Assembly: GCA_934661755.1 (NCBI GenBank) | Contig: CAKUJM010000009.1 | Location: 1 to 64,000, forward strand | DNA: 64,000 nt | Direction of reading: 5' to 3' | Origin: an uncultured Lentisphaeria bacterium | Lineage (GTDB): Bacteria; Verrucomicrobiota; Lentisphaeria; Oligosphaerales; Oligosphaeraceae | Shown: piece after piece, positions 19,765 through 28,083 of the stretch | Numbering within the stretch: the first letter of the stretch is position 1 | Layout of the letters: each line of letters starts with the position of its first letter | Program-made: the position numbers and the translations under genes | The notes under the pieces: model-generated | Databases searched by the model: none | What the model saw: only the letters and a program-made list of their open reading frames with translations | Told to the model about the DNA's origin: nothing

Positions 19765-20721
19765 TCATTCGCCGAAGACGCCGAGTTTACGGAAGCGCCG
19801 GTATCGCTCATCCATCAGCCGGGAATGCGATTTGCGCCGCAGTTCCTTGAGGTGCTTCTGGAGGGCCTCCTTGAGGAATTGCCCGGCGGTGGCCGGATCG
19901 CGATGGGCCCCGCCGGGCGGTTCGGGGATGATTTCGTCGATGATATTGTATTTGAGCAGGTCCTCGGCGGTGAGGTGGAGAGCCTCGGCCGCATCCGGGG
20001 CCTTTTCCGGCTTGCGCCAGAGGATGGCGGCACAGCCCTCCGGGGTGATGACCGAGTAGTACGAGTTGGCGAGCATCAATACGCGGTTGCCGACCGCCAG
20101 TCCCAGGGCGCCGCCGGAACCGCCCTCGCCGGTGATCACCGCGACCACCGGCACCTCCAGCCGGAACATCTCCCGCAGATTCTCGGCAATCGCCTCGCCG
20201 ACATGGCGTTCCTCGCTTTCGATGCCGGGATAGGCGCCGGGAGTGTCCACCAGGGTGATGACCGGGCAATCCGCCTTATTGGCCAATCGCATCAGCCGCA
20301 AGGCCTTGCGATAGCCCTCCGGCTGGGGGCACCCGAAATGCGTATCCATGTACTCCTTGGGGTCGCGCCCCTTGCGGGTGTAGATCAGCATCACCGTCTT
20401 CCCGTCGAATTGCGCAAAGCCGCCGACAATCGCCCGGTCATCCCCGAAACGCCGGTCGCCATGCAGCTCCATATAGTCCGAAAAGAGCATCTTGACATAA
20501 TCCGCAGGGCGCGGCCGCAGCGGATGGCGCGCCATGAGCACGCGCTGCCAGGGCGGCATGTGGGTGCGCAGAAAATCCTTCAGCGCGTCCAGGCGTTTCC
20601 CGAGCAGCTGCAGCGGCTCGGCAAGCTCCTCGCCGCTGATGAGCGCATAGCGTTGCAATTCCGCCAGCGCGTCATCCAGCGCCACCACCGGCTTTTCAAA
20701 TTCGAGGAAATCCGCTGCCAT
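19765..20721 (-). CDS. accA: Acetyl-CoA carboxylase, carboxyltransferase subunit alpha
   Basis: AccA transfers the carboxyl group from carboxybiotin to acetyl-CoA to make malonyl-CoA for fatty-acid synthesis. Diagnostic blocks are LHGDRRFGDD, LVDTPGAYPG, the oxyanion region GEGGSGGALGL and the NSYYSVITPEGCAAILW segment. Length 318 is normal. It begins 5 bases after the L,D-transpeptidase stop, so it is probably at the end of that transcript. The accD, accB and accC genes are not in the window. Confidence 0.95.
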   Translation of the reverse strand: MAADFLEFEKPVVALDDALAELQRYALISGEELAEPLQLLGKRLDALKDFLRTHMPPWQRVLMARHPLRPRPADYVKMLFSDYMELHGDRRFGDDRAIVGGFAQFDGKTVMLIYTRKGRDPKEYMDTHFGCPQPEGYRKALRLMRLANKADCPVITLVDTPGAYPGIESEERHVGEAIAENLREMFRLEVPVVAVITGEGGSGGALGLAVGNRVLMLANSYYSVITPEGCAAILWRKPEKAPDAAEALHLTAEDLLKYNIIDEIIPEPPGGAHRDPATAGQFLKEALQKHLKELRRKSHSRLMDERYRRFRKLGVFGE

Positions 20722-20726
20722 GGCAA

Positions 20727-21743
20727 CTACTCTTCTATCACCACCCGCACCGCCGGCGTGCGTCCGCCCGCCACCGGAATGAAATCAAAGAGCTCCTCGA
20801 CATCGCTGTTGTGCATCCGGACACAGCCGGCCGAGGCGCCGGTGCCAATCGAGTCGTCATCCCAGGTGCCGTGGATGCCATAGCTGTTGAGCGAGGCGTC
20901 CGTCCCCTCGGTCGGCGTCAATTTGAGCCAGTGCGTTCCCAGGATGTTGCCGGGCTCGCCATACGGAATCACGGTGCCGTTCGGCGTCCACCACGATGGA
21001 TGATAGAGGTGTTCGGTGATGCGGAAGATCCCGGCCGGCGTGCGGTTTTCCTTGCCGATGCTCACTTCGTAGACGCGGTACAGCGTGTCATTGCGGTACA
21101 GCAGCAGCAGATACTCGTGCTTGACCACCCGGATCGACCATACGCCCTTGATGAACAGCATCGCCTGGCCCGGATGGATGATCGGATCGCGGCCATCATC
21201 GCGGCGCAGCCCCTCGTTCACCCGCAGGAGATTCCCGACGCTGATGTATTTCCGGTTGGCGATGCGCTTCAGGCTGTCGCCCTTGACCACCACATAGCGT
21301 TCCTTCTCACGGCAGGGGGCGCTGGAGTTCATCAGCCGGCGATTGGCGTCGTTGATGATTTTGGCGGCATCGCGCCAGATGTGGTCGAATTCCGCCACCC
21401 GTGAATCATTCAGCACCCGCTCGGCCAGGGTGCGGGCGGCCTCGAACATCCCGTTGTCGAGCTGCTGCTGCGCCTTGTCCAGAAGCTGCCCCAGATCCGC
21501 CGGAGTGCTGTCGGGAATGGCGGGCATTGCCGGCTGGGGAGATGGGGATTCCGCCGGCTGGGGAGATGGCGCTGGCGCGGCATTGCCATTCTGCGGCGTC
21601 GAAGGCGCCGCCGCGACCTGGTCCGCCGGCGAGGGTTCAGGCCTGGGGATCGACCTCACGCAGGAGCGCCACAGCAAACCGCAGATCCCCAGCAATGCCA
21701 GCATGGCGATGACATACAGCGGGTATTTGATGTACCAGTACAT
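20727..21743 (-). CDS. L,D-transpeptidase with LysM domain, membrane-anchored
   Basis: This protein probably cross-links peptidoglycan or anchors proteins to it in the periplasm. Residues 1-30 contain one hydrophobic segment (YVIAMLALLGICGLLW) that serves as a signal anchor. A Pro/Ala-rich linker and a helical segment come next, followed by a LysM-like KGDSLKRIANRKYISVG stretch that should bind glycan. The YkuD catalytic domain ends with HGTWDDDSIGTGASAGCVRM, which supplies the catalytic His and Cys. It lies between nfnB and accA on one strand. Confidence 0.9.
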   Translation of the reverse strand: MYWYIKYPLYVIAMLALLGICGLLWRSCVRSIPRPEPSPADQVAAAPSTPQNGNAAPAPSPQPAESPSPQPAMPAIPDSTPADLGQLLDKAQQQLDNGMFEAARTLAERVLNDSRVAEFDHIWRDAAKIINDANRRLMNSSAPCREKERYVVVKGDSLKRIANRKYISVGNLLRVNEGLRRDDGRDPIIHPGQAMLFIKGVWSIRVVKHEYLLLLYRNDTLYRVYEVSIGKENRTPAGIFRITEHLYHPSWWTPNGTVIPYGEPGNILGTHWLKLTPTEGTDASLNSYGIHGTWDDDSIGTGASAGCVRMHNSDVEELFDFIPVAGGRTPAVRVVIEE

Positions 21744-21828
21744 TCGTGGTTAGCCTCGTTGGGTGGGGGTGGGTTGGACACGGCGGGCGGCCGCCTTCCG
21801 GCCGTGCCGGAGGGAACGCGCGCATCCA

Positions 21829-23304
21829 CTACCGCAGCATGTCGTTGATGGCGGCGGCGGCGATGCGGCCCTGCCCCATGGCCAGGATGACGGTGGCGGC
21901 CCCGGAGACGATGTCGCCGCCGGCAAAGACCTTCGGAATCGACGTGCGGCAATGCTCGTCGCAGATGACATTGCCCTTGGCGTTGAAATGCAGCCCGAGC
22001 TTTTCGGCGGTCATGCGGATCAGCGGATTGGAGGAATTGCCGATGGCGATGATCACGGTGTCCACCGGGATGGTGAACTGGCTGTCGGCAATGGCCACCG
22101 GGCGGCGGCGGCCGGAGGCATCCGGCTCGCCCAATTCATACCTGAGGCACTCGATGCCGCAGACTGCGCCCTGCTCATTGGCCAGCACCTGCCGGGGGTT
22201 GCACAGCAGCTGGAAATTGACGCCCTCTTCCCTGGCGTGCTCGATCTCCTCGGCGCGCGCGGGCATCTCGGCCAGCGACCGCCGGTAGATCAGGTAGACC
22301 TCCTCGGCCCCCAGCCGCAGGGCGGTGCGGGCGGCGTCCATGGCGACATTGCCGCCGCCGCAGACCGCGACCCGCTTGACATCCGGCATGGGGGTGGCCG
22401 CATGGTCATGGTCGTACGCCTTCATCAAGTTGGCGCGGGTGAGGAACTCGTTGGCGGAAAAGACCCCGGGGAGATTCTCGCCGGGAATTCCCATGAATAT
22501 CGGCAGCCCCGCGCCGATTCCCAGATAGACCGCATCGTAGTCGCTCAGCAGCCTGTCGACCGGGATGGTCCGGCCGATCAGCACATTGGGCTCCAGATGG
22601 ACGCCCATCTTGCGCAGGGTCTCGACCTCGGCATTGACAATCGCCTTGGGCAGCCGGAATTCGGGAATGCCGTATTGCATCACCCCGCCGAATTTATGGA
22701 AGGCCTCGAAGATGGTCACGTCATGGCCGGCGCGGCGCACATCCGCCGCGACCGTCAGGCTGGAGGGGCCGCTGCCGACCACTGCGACGCGGCGGCCGGT
22801 CTCCGCCGCCACCGCCGGCACCTCGACCTCGCCGTGTTCGCGCTCGTTGTCCGCCACGAAGCGTTCCAGGCGGCCGATGGCCACGGCCTTGCCGATGTCC
22901 TTGAGGGCCTTGCCCATGGTGCATTGCGCCTGGCATTGGCGTTCCTGCGGGCAGACCCGCCCGCAGACCGCCGGCAGCAGGCTATGCTCCTTGATCAGCT
23001 TGATGGAGGCGCCGAAATCCCCCTTGGCGATTTCGTGCAGGAACTCGCGGATCGGCAATTTCACCGGACAGCCGCTGCGGCAGGGCTCGCCGGGGCATTG
23101 GAGGCATCGCTGTGCCTCCAGAATCGCCTGCGCGGGAGTGTACCCCAGCGCCACCTCGTGCGTGTTCCGCCGCCGGACCGACGGCTCCTGCGAAGGCATT
23201 TCCTGCGGCGGAATCGCCATGCGATCCCGGGCGGAAAGCTCCTTCCCCGCAATTTTCTCCAGGACTTCCCGTGCCTGACGATCCAATTCTGATGCTGTTT
23301 TCAT
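21829..23304 (-). CDS. nfnB: NfnB/GltA-like large subunit of NADH-dependent ferredoxin:NADP+ oxidoreductase
   Basis: This FAD protein resembles the small subunit of glutamate synthase. The N-terminal ~130 residues carry the two 4Fe-4S cysteine sets (CLQCPGEPCRSGCP and CGRVCPQERQCQAQC). The FAD site is VVGSGPSSL, and an NADPH-binding GGGNVAMDAA follows. The nfnA-type gene lies 21 bases upstream. The pair therefore reads as NfnAB, which bifurcates electrons between NADPH, NADH and ferredoxin in anaerobes. No large glutamate-synthase subunit is in view, which also favours Nfn over a GOGAT. Confidence 0.85.
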   Translation of the reverse strand: MKTASELDRQAREVLEKIAGKELSARDRMAIPPQEMPSQEPSVRRRNTHEVALGYTPAQAILEAQRCLQCPGEPCRSGCPVKLPIREFLHEIAKGDFGASIKLIKEHSLLPAVCGRVCPQERQCQAQCTMGKALKDIGKAVAIGRLERFVADNEREHGEVEVPAVAAETGRRVAVVGSGPSSLTVAADVRRAGHDVTIFEAFHKFGGVMQYGIPEFRLPKAIVNAEVETLRKMGVHLEPNVLIGRTIPVDRLLSDYDAVYLGIGAGLPIFMGIPGENLPGVFSANEFLTRANLMKAYDHDHAATPMPDVKRVAVCGGGNVAMDAARTALRLGAEEVYLIYRRSLAEMPARAEEIEHAREEGVNFQLLCNPRQVLANEQGAVCGIECLRYELGEPDASGRRRPVAIADSQFTIPVDTVIIAIGNSSNPLIRMTAEKLGLHFNAKGNVICDEHCRTSIPKVFAGGDIVSGAATVILAMGQGRIAAAAINDMLR

Positions 23305-23325
23305 CGCTGCTGCACTGCCTCCAGG

Positions 23326-24195
23326 TTATTTCTTCGCCAGCTCGCGCTGCTCGGCCTCGTTCATCAAATGACAGGCGTGATCCATCATGCGGCGCTCCTG
23401 CGGCTTGAAACATCCCAGACGCTTCATCATGCCGTCGAAATCCACTTGCAGACCGTCGAATTCCGGCCCGTCGACACAGACGAACCTGGTCTGTCCGCCG
23501 ACATTCACCCGGCAGCCGCCGCACATCCCGGTGCCATCGACCATGATGGTGTTGAGCGACACCACCACCGGAACGCCGTATGGCCGGACGGTCTCGACGC
23601 AGAATTTCATCATGATCGGCGGACCGATCGCAATCACCAGGTCCGGCTTGTCTGCGCTCTCGCACATCTCCTTGAGCGGCGCCGTCACCAGCGCCTTGCG
23701 GCCATACGAGCCATCGTCAGTGCAGACAACCACCTCGTCGGCAAAAGACTTCATCAGATCCTCCATGATCACCAGCTGGCGGTTGCGGGCGCCGATGATG
23801 CAGGTCAGGCGGTTGCCGGCCTCCTTGAACGCACGCGCAATCGGATGCATCGGCGCCACGCCGATGCCGCCGCCGACACATACCACATGGCCGGCCTTGT
23901 ATACATGGGTCGGCCGTCCCAGCGGCCCCAGCACCACCGCCAGCGCGTCGCCGACGGCAAGTTCCGAAAGCCTGGCGGTGGTCAGACCGACCTTCTGGAA
24001 GATGATGGTGATGCTCCCCTCCTTCTCATCCGCGTCGGCGATGGTCAGCGGCACCCGCTCGCCATAGTCCGCATCCACCGAGAGCAGGATGAACTGCCCC
24101 GGCTTGCGGGCGGCGGCGACCATCGGAGCCAGGATGCGCATCTGGAATACATTCTCGGAGAGCTGCTTTTTCTCAAGGATCGTATATGGAGTCAT
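23326..24195 (-). CDS. nfnA: NfnA-like small subunit (FAD/NAD(H)-binding, 2Fe-2S)
   Basis: The protein has a ferredoxin-reductase fold, with an FAD-binding region RVPLTIADAD and the NAD-binding loop GGGIGVAPMHPI. A C-terminal 2Fe-2S site follows, with CGGC and CVDGPEFDG. These are the marks of the dihydroorotate-dehydrogenase electron-transfer/NfnA family. Because it is adjacent to the GltA-like subunit, I infer electron bifurcation (NADH + ferredoxin with NADP+). PyrK is the main alternative, but no pyrD is nearby. Confidence 0.85.
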   Translation of the reverse strand: MTPYTILEKKQLSENVFQMRILAPMVAAARKPGQFILLSVDADYGERVPLTIADADEKEGSITIIFQKVGLTTARLSELAVGDALAVVLGPLGRPTHVYKAGHVVCVGGGIGVAPMHPIARAFKEAGNRLTCIIGARNRQLVIMEDLMKSFADEVVVCTDDGSYGRKALVTAPLKEMCESADKPDLVIAIGPPIMMKFCVETVRPYGVPVVVSLNTIMVDGTGMCGGCRVNVGGQTRFVCVDGPEFDGLQVDFDGMMKRLGCFKPQERRMMDHACHLMNEAEQRELAKK

Positions 24196-24295
24196 TATGC
24201 TGAAAAAAAAAGGCGTTGTCGCAGTCGGGGGGTCTCAAGAAACCGCCATCGGGGGGGGGCCGCAGGGATCCGTTTTTCGCGGGTCGTGAAGGAGA

Positions 24296-24352
24296 CTGGA
24301 TGCGTGAAGGCCGGGGATCTTGCGCAAAAGGTGCCGTCTTCACGGATTCAGG
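24296..24352. repeat. Palindromic element, copy A
   Basis: Two arms related to CCTGAATCCGTGAAG and CGGTGATTTTGCG face each other around a central TTGCGCAA. Left arm 24296-24325; the right arm, read on the other strand, begins CCTGAATCCGTGAAGACGG. Similar arms recur at 26829-26931 and 62450-62527. It lies in the 275-base gap between the divergent nfnA and thioesterase genes; the rest of that gap holds a run of nine G and no gene. Confidence 0.6.
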
Positions 24353-24470
24353 GGAATATAATGTACTTTGACTGCTCCACCCGTCGCATCCGCATCAATG
24401 ACGCACTGCCGGCGCAGGATTAAATTAAGCCACCCTGCCCAACCACAACCCAAGCCATACCCCCGCATCC

Positions 24471-25196
24471 ATGGACTGCCTTGATGAAGAATACAAGGTC
24501 CGCTACAGCGAGACCGACTGCAATGGCCGCCTGAAGCTCAAGAGCTTCCTCGACTACGCCCAGGAAATTGCCGGCGAACACGCCGAAGCGCTGGGCGTTG
24601 GAGTCGCGAAGCTGCGGGAGGCGCACCGCGCATGGCTGCTGTCGCGCGTCAAAATCCAGATTTCGGCGTATCCCGCCGTCGGCAACATCGTCACCGTGCG
24701 GACTTATCCGCAAGGCTTCGACCGCCTTTTCGCCCGCCGTGAGTTCCGTTTTCTTGACTCTGCGCGCAATTGCATCGCGCAGGCCAGCAGCCTCTGGCTG
24801 CTGGTGGACATGTCCGCCGCGCGAATCCTGCCGGCGCAGCAGGAAGCCGGCGCGCTGATGCCGGACAACTCCGGCTTGCCGATCGCCTTCCCCGCACTGG
24901 GGAAGATCACGCCGGACGATGGCCATGAGACGCTATTGCAATGCACGGTCCGCGACACCCAGATCGACCTCAACGGCCATCTGAACAACGCCGAATACGC
25001 CGGGCTGGTTCAGGACGCCCTGGGCATGGGCCGCTATCCGCGGGAGTTCCAAATCAACTACCAGAAGGCCATCCCGCCCAGAAGCCCGTTGGCCATCACC
25101 GGAGAAATCAGCGGCGACGGATTCATTCTGACCGGCCGCGTCGCCGGAGCCATATCATTCGAGTGCGCCGGGACGCTGATGGCGCCGCGACCCTAA
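24471..25196 (+). CDS. Acyl-ACP thioesterase (FatA/FatB-like double hotdog)
   Basis: This enzyme releases fatty acids from acyl carrier protein. The first hotdog domain begins with VRYSETDCNGRLKLKSFLDY. The second contains DLNGHLNNAEY, matching the D-x-N-x-H-x-N-N signature of plant and bacterial acyl-ACP thioesterases. Length 241 is normal for the bacterial form. There is no signal peptide. It is not adjacent to other fatty-acid genes, although fabH and accA are elsewhere in the window. It converges with the formyl-THF cyclo-ligase gene, with 3 bases between the two stops. Confidence 0.88.
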   Translation: MDCLDEEYKVRYSETDCNGRLKLKSFLDYAQEIAGEHAEALGVGVAKLREAHRAWLLSRVKIQISAYPAVGNIVTVRTYPQGFDRLFARREFRFLDSARNCIAQASSLWLLVDMSAARILPAQQEAGALMPDNSGLPIAFPALGKITPDDGHETLLQCTVRDTQIDLNGHLNNAEYAGLVQDALGMGRYPREFQINYQKAIPPRSPLAITGEISGDGFILTGRVAGAISFECAGTLMAPRP

Positions 25197-25199
25197 AAG

Positions 25200-25799
25200 T
25201 CAATGGGCGGACGGCGGCGTCTCGGACGCCACCCCGCCTTCGGTCACGATGCAATCCATCGCGCGGTCGTGGGCCTCGGTCGGGACTGTCGGCAGAAGTT
25301 GCATGCGCCAGCATACGCCAATTGCATGGCGCGGCGCGAAGTTGCCAATCAGCCGGTCATAATATCCGCAGCCACGGCCGATGCGGGCGCCATCGACGCC
25401 AAAGGCGATGCCCGGAACCAGGAAGGCGCATTCCCCCGGCGGCAGGGTCTCCAGGTCCAGGACCTCCTCCCGAGGTTCGAGGATGCCGTATCTGCCGACA
25501 GCGCAATCACGCTCCAGATCGCGAATCCGCGCAAGCCCGTATTCCCGGCGGACGGCGTTGTACCGAGGCAGACAAAGCGGCTTCCCTGAGTACTGCAGCC
25601 ATTGCCGCATGAAGGGGACAATGGACGGTTCCTGCTGAATCGGCATATAGCCCACAAGCACGTCGACCCGATGCCAAATCGGCAAAGCCGACAGCGACTG
25701 GCACAGACGCCGCGAGGCATCGTCAAGCCAGCGCGGATCGAGCGCACGCAAACGGGAGCGCATCGCCGACCGTAATTCGCTTTTGAGATCTGAAGGCAT
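25200..25799 (-). CDS. 5-formyltetrahydrofolate cyclo-ligase
   Basis: The enzyme converts 5-formyl-THF to 5,10-methenyl-THF using ATP. The basic N-terminal region and the C-terminal nucleotide-binding block GRIGRGCGYYDRL (written here as ARIGRGCGYYDRL) are diagnostic of the family. VPGIAFGVDGARIG comes just before it. Length 199 is normal. The start codon lies directly after an unusual array of five 10-bp repeats that also forms the upstream gene's terminator, so its leader is made of pyrimidine-rich repeats. Confidence 0.92.
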   Translation of the reverse strand: MPSDLKSELRSAMRSRLRALDPRWLDDASRRLCQSLSALPIWHRVDVLVGYMPIQQEPSIVPFMRQWLQYSGKPLCLPRYNAVRREYGLARIRDLERDCAVGRYGILEPREEVLDLETLPPGECAFLVPGIAFGVDGARIGRGCGYYDRLIGNFAPRHAIGVCWRMQLLPTVPTEAHDRAMDCIVTEGGVASETPPSAH

Positions 25800-25800
25800 A

Positions 25801-25850
25801 CGGAGGAAAACGGAGGAAAACGGAGGAAAACGGAGGAAAACGGAGGAAAA
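25801..25850. repeat. Five exact tandem copies of a 10-bp unit
   Basis: CGGAGGAAAA is repeated five times without a mismatch (minus strand TTTTCCTCCG). The next bases, CCTCCTCCG, are the complementary arm of a hairpin. The unit corresponds to one terminator stem arm plus one T-run. Confidence 0.95.
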
Positions 25851-25859
25851 CCTCCTCCG
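25837..25859 (-). terminator. Terminator of the triplicated-motif gene, with expanded 3' half
   Basis: On the minus strand CGGAGG (25859-25854) can pair with CCTCCG (25846-25841), followed by TTTT. The 3' arm and T-run are then repeated four more times, so the single 5' arm has five possible partners. Confidence 0.6.
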
Positions 25860-25880
25860 CTCGCCCCCGCTTGCCGTATT

Positions 25881-26537
25881 TTACGCCTTGGCGGTCAGGC
25901 AACGCGCCAGAAGCGGATTGCGGGTGACGACGCGGTCGCCATCCAGTTCAATGTCATCCGGACAGACGCCATCCTTGATCAGGCGGTCATAGCGGTCTTG
26001 GGCCTGCGACTTGCTTTTCCCGGCAAAGACCTCGATTTTTCCGGCGCCAGACTGTTCCCACAACATGGCGGTCTGCGCATAGACGCGCAGCTGGCCGTCC
26101 TCGATGATTTTCCGCAGCGTCTTGCCGAGGAATTTGCTTCCGGCGACAATCCTGCCGTCTTCGACCCACACATCGAAGGAATGATTGCAGGCATGGCAGA
26201 TTGTGCGGTAAAACGCATCCAGCTTTAGATTGTCGTCATTTCGATACACCTTGATCGCCGCATCCGCCTTGGGGTGCTGGATCCGGCGCAGGAATGCCGC
26301 CTGATGCTCGCTGACCAGCCGTGCGGAAAACTCGTTGCGGGTGATCACCATGTTGCCGTCAATCCAGATGGAACCGAAACCGAGCAGCCCATGCGACACT
26401 GCCACATGAAGCGCCCGCGAAAGGCTCTCTTCGTCCGGCGAATGAAAAAGCATGAACTCGCCATGGCGCAAGACATGATCCGGGGTGGGGACCTTCGTGA
26501 CCTGGCCATTTCGGGAAAACAAGGAAAACATCTGCAT
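25881..26537 (-). CDS. Protein of unknown function with a triplicated motif (218 aa)
   Basis: I do not recognise the family. Three segments resemble one another: about 57-73 (IWIDGNMVITRNEFSAR), 122-140 (VWVEDGRIVAGSKFLGKT) and 196-212 (IELDGDRVVTRNPLLAR). Each is a beta hairpin (aromatic or acidic, DG turn, V-T-R-N) leading into a helix. A CHAC pair is at about 114-117. There is no signal peptide. The repeat suggests a binding surface built from three small units. It is followed by a terminator made from the 10-bp repeats. Confidence 0.65.
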   Translation of the reverse strand: MQMFSLFSRNGQVTKVPTPDHVLRHGEFMLFHSPDEESLSRALHVAVSHGLLGFGSIWIDGNMVITRNEFSARLVSEHQAAFLRRIQHPKADAAIKVYRNDDNLKLDAFYRTICHACNHSFDVWVEDGRIVAGSKFLGKTLRKIIEDGQLRVYAQTAMLWEQSGAGKIEVFAGKSKSQAQDRYDRLIKDGVCPDDIELDGDRVVTRNPLLARCLTAKA

Positions 26538-26592
26538 TCTCTCCTGTAATTATTGCATGGAAACAGAATGCATCAAGAGGCAGGAAAATAGC

Positions 26593-26769
26593 ATGGAGAT
26601 ACTATCTCGAGTATGCGGCAGATGGCATGCATCCGCCTGTTTTTTGAATTGCCGCTTATGCGGCCATTCCGCATCCGCAAATGGCAGACCCTGCCATCGC
26701 GAAGTCACCGTGGGTACTCGTCCTCGGTTGACGGGCTTCATGACTGAAGCCGCTCTTGATGCAAACTGA
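26593..26769 (+). CDS. Possible small Cys-rich protein (58 aa)
   Basis: This short frame starts at an ATG preceded by AGGA at a good distance. It encodes five cysteines within its first 34 residues (CGRWHASACFLNC and CGHS region) and stops 17 bases before a strong plus-strand terminator. No other plus-strand gene could use that terminator. The composition is otherwise unremarkable and no family is recognised, so it may equally be a non-coding transcript. The remaining bases of this 432-base gap hold the terminator and palindromic element copy B. Confidence 0.25.
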   Translation: MEILSRVCGRWHASACFLNCRLCGHSASANGRPCHREVTVGTRPRLTGFMTEAALDAN

Positions 26770-26786
26770 GCTTAAGATAAGCCATC

Positions 26787-26822
26787 GTCCGCGGATTGCA
26801 ACCCGCGGACAAGACTTTTTTT
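26787..26822 (+). terminator. Strong plus-strand terminator without an obvious upstream gene
   Basis: A perfect 8-bp GC-rich stem (GTCCGCGG with CCGCGGAC, 8-base loop) is followed by AAGAC and a run of seven T. Both flanking large genes are on the minus strand, so the terminator implies a small plus-strand transcript. Confidence 0.7.
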
Positions 26823-26828
26823 CTGGAG

Positions 26829-26931
26829 CCTGGATCCTTGAAGTTCGGTGATTTTGCGTCTGGACAGGGAGCTTTGAGGGAGCGCACCGGGGAAAAGACA
26901 AAATCACGGCGCAATGGGACCGGCATCACGG
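26829..26931. repeat. Palindromic element, copy B (degenerate)
   Basis: The left arm CCTGGATCCTTGAAG continues to CGGTGATTTTGCGTC (ending 26860). The right arm, on the other strand, reads CCGTGATGCCGGT and ends ATTGCGCC (26931-26909). The arms are 48 bases apart, further than in copies A and C. Confidence 0.45.
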
Positions 26932-26969
26932 CTACCGCCGAAAATAACTGCCGGGGCGACGGGCAGCCG

Positions 26970-28055
26970 TCAATAATTCTTCAGCACCTGCGGCAGGGCC
27001 TGGAGAAGCGCCTCGACATCCTCCGGGGTATTTTCGGCCCCGAAGCTGACGCGGATCATGCCGCGAGCCAGGGCGTCGGCGACGCCGCTGGCGCGCAATG
27101 CGGGACTGGTTTCATGGCTTTCCGCCGAGCAGGCACTGCCGGCGCCGACGACAATTCCGCACTCCTGGGCAAGGATCCGGGTTATCAGCGCGCCCTCGAA
27201 GCCGGGGATGGCGAAGGCGAGGATATATGGCGAGGCGTCCGGCGGCGAGAATATCGGCCACTGTCCTTGTCCGAGCTCATTGATGCCGTCGCGCAACCGG
27301 CGGTTGAGGGCGGCGGTCCGTCGGCCAGCCGCTTCGCATTCGGCGGCCGCCAGCTGGGCGGCATCGGCGAAAAGCACTGCTGAAGGCACGTCGACAGTCC
27401 CGCTGCGCCAGCCATGCTGCTGTCCGCCGCCGGTAAGCACCGGCCGCAGCGCGCCGATGGTGGCGCGGCGGACAATCAGCGCCGCAGAAGACGGCAGGGC
27501 GCCGATCTTGCGTCCGGAGATCGCCAGCATATCGACTTGGACACGCTGCCACGGGATGGGGATTTTGCCGAAGGCCTGGGCGGCGTCCAGGAACAGCCGG
27601 GTGCCGGGATGCCGCTCGCCGCCCCCCCAGATGGCGCCGGTCTCATTGTTGACCAGCGAGATGGCGGCAAGCTCGGCGCGGGGCATTTGCGCATTGCGCG
27701 ACGGCAGGAAGAACTCAACCGGGTGGCCGCCAAGATCGGCGGCGGTATTGCGCAATGCCGGATGAGCCGCCGCATCCGCGGCAATGGCCCCGCGGGGGTC
27801 CTTCCAGCAATATCCCCGCAACGCCAGATTGACCGACTCGGTGCCGGATGCGCACCAGACCACTTCCGCCTCGCCGGAGGGGATTTGGGCCGCTTCCAGC
27901 AGCCGCTCGCGGGCATCCAGCAACGCGCGGCGCGACCGCTCCGAGTAGCAGGTCAGGCCATGCGGGTTGTGGCAATAGCGCGCGGCGTATTCCGCATAGC
28001 GCGCCGCCAGCTGCGGCCGGACCGGCTCGCCAGCCGCATGGTCAAGGAATATCAC
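26970..28055 (-). CDS. Cysteine desulfurase (NifS/IscS family)
   Basis: This PLP enzyme takes sulfur from cysteine for Fe-S clusters or tRNA thiolation. It begins IFLDHAAGEP like other NifS proteins. The PLP-interacting Asp lies in FLDAAQAFGK, the PLP lysine in ISGRKIGALPS, and the persulfide cysteine in GSACSAESHETSP. Start is uncertain: GTG 28055 or TTG 28070; the long upstream frame overlaps the previous gene and is not used. No IscU, thiI or mnmA gene is adjacent. It is last in a series of four biosynthetic genes on this strand. Confidence 0.85.
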   Translation of the reverse strand: MIFLDHAAGEPVRPQLAARYAEYAARYCHNPHGLTCYSERSRRALLDARERLLEAAQIPSGEAEVVWCASGTESVNLALRGYCWKDPRGAIAADAAAHPALRNTAADLGGHPVEFFLPSRNAQMPRAELAAISLVNNETGAIWGGGERHPGTRLFLDAAQAFGKIPIPWQRVQVDMLAISGRKIGALPSSAALIVRRATIGALRPVLTGGGQQHGWRSGTVDVPSAVLFADAAQLAAAECEAAGRRTAALNRRLRDGINELGQGQWPIFSPPDASPYILAFAIPGFEGALITRILAQECGIVVGAGSACSAESHETSPALRASGVADALARGMIRVSFGAENTPEDVEALLQALPQVLKNY

Positions 28056-28083
28056 CGTCCCGGAATGCAATTTTCGCGGGCCG

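Noticed and set aside
21829..24195. The nfn pair as glutamate synthase plus a PyrK subunit
   Set aside because: No large GOGAT subunit and no pyrD are adjacent, whereas the two subunits side by side match NfnAB.
24361..24423. A 20-codon frame starting at an ATG before the thioesterase
   Set aside because: It is too short and has no clear ribosome-binding site. The bases are more plausibly part of the leader and promoter (TATAAT at 24357-24362 has no good -35).
25801..25850. 10-bp repeat array as a CRISPR
   Set aside because: There are no spacers between the units and the unit is too short; it is a tandem microsatellite and part of a terminator.
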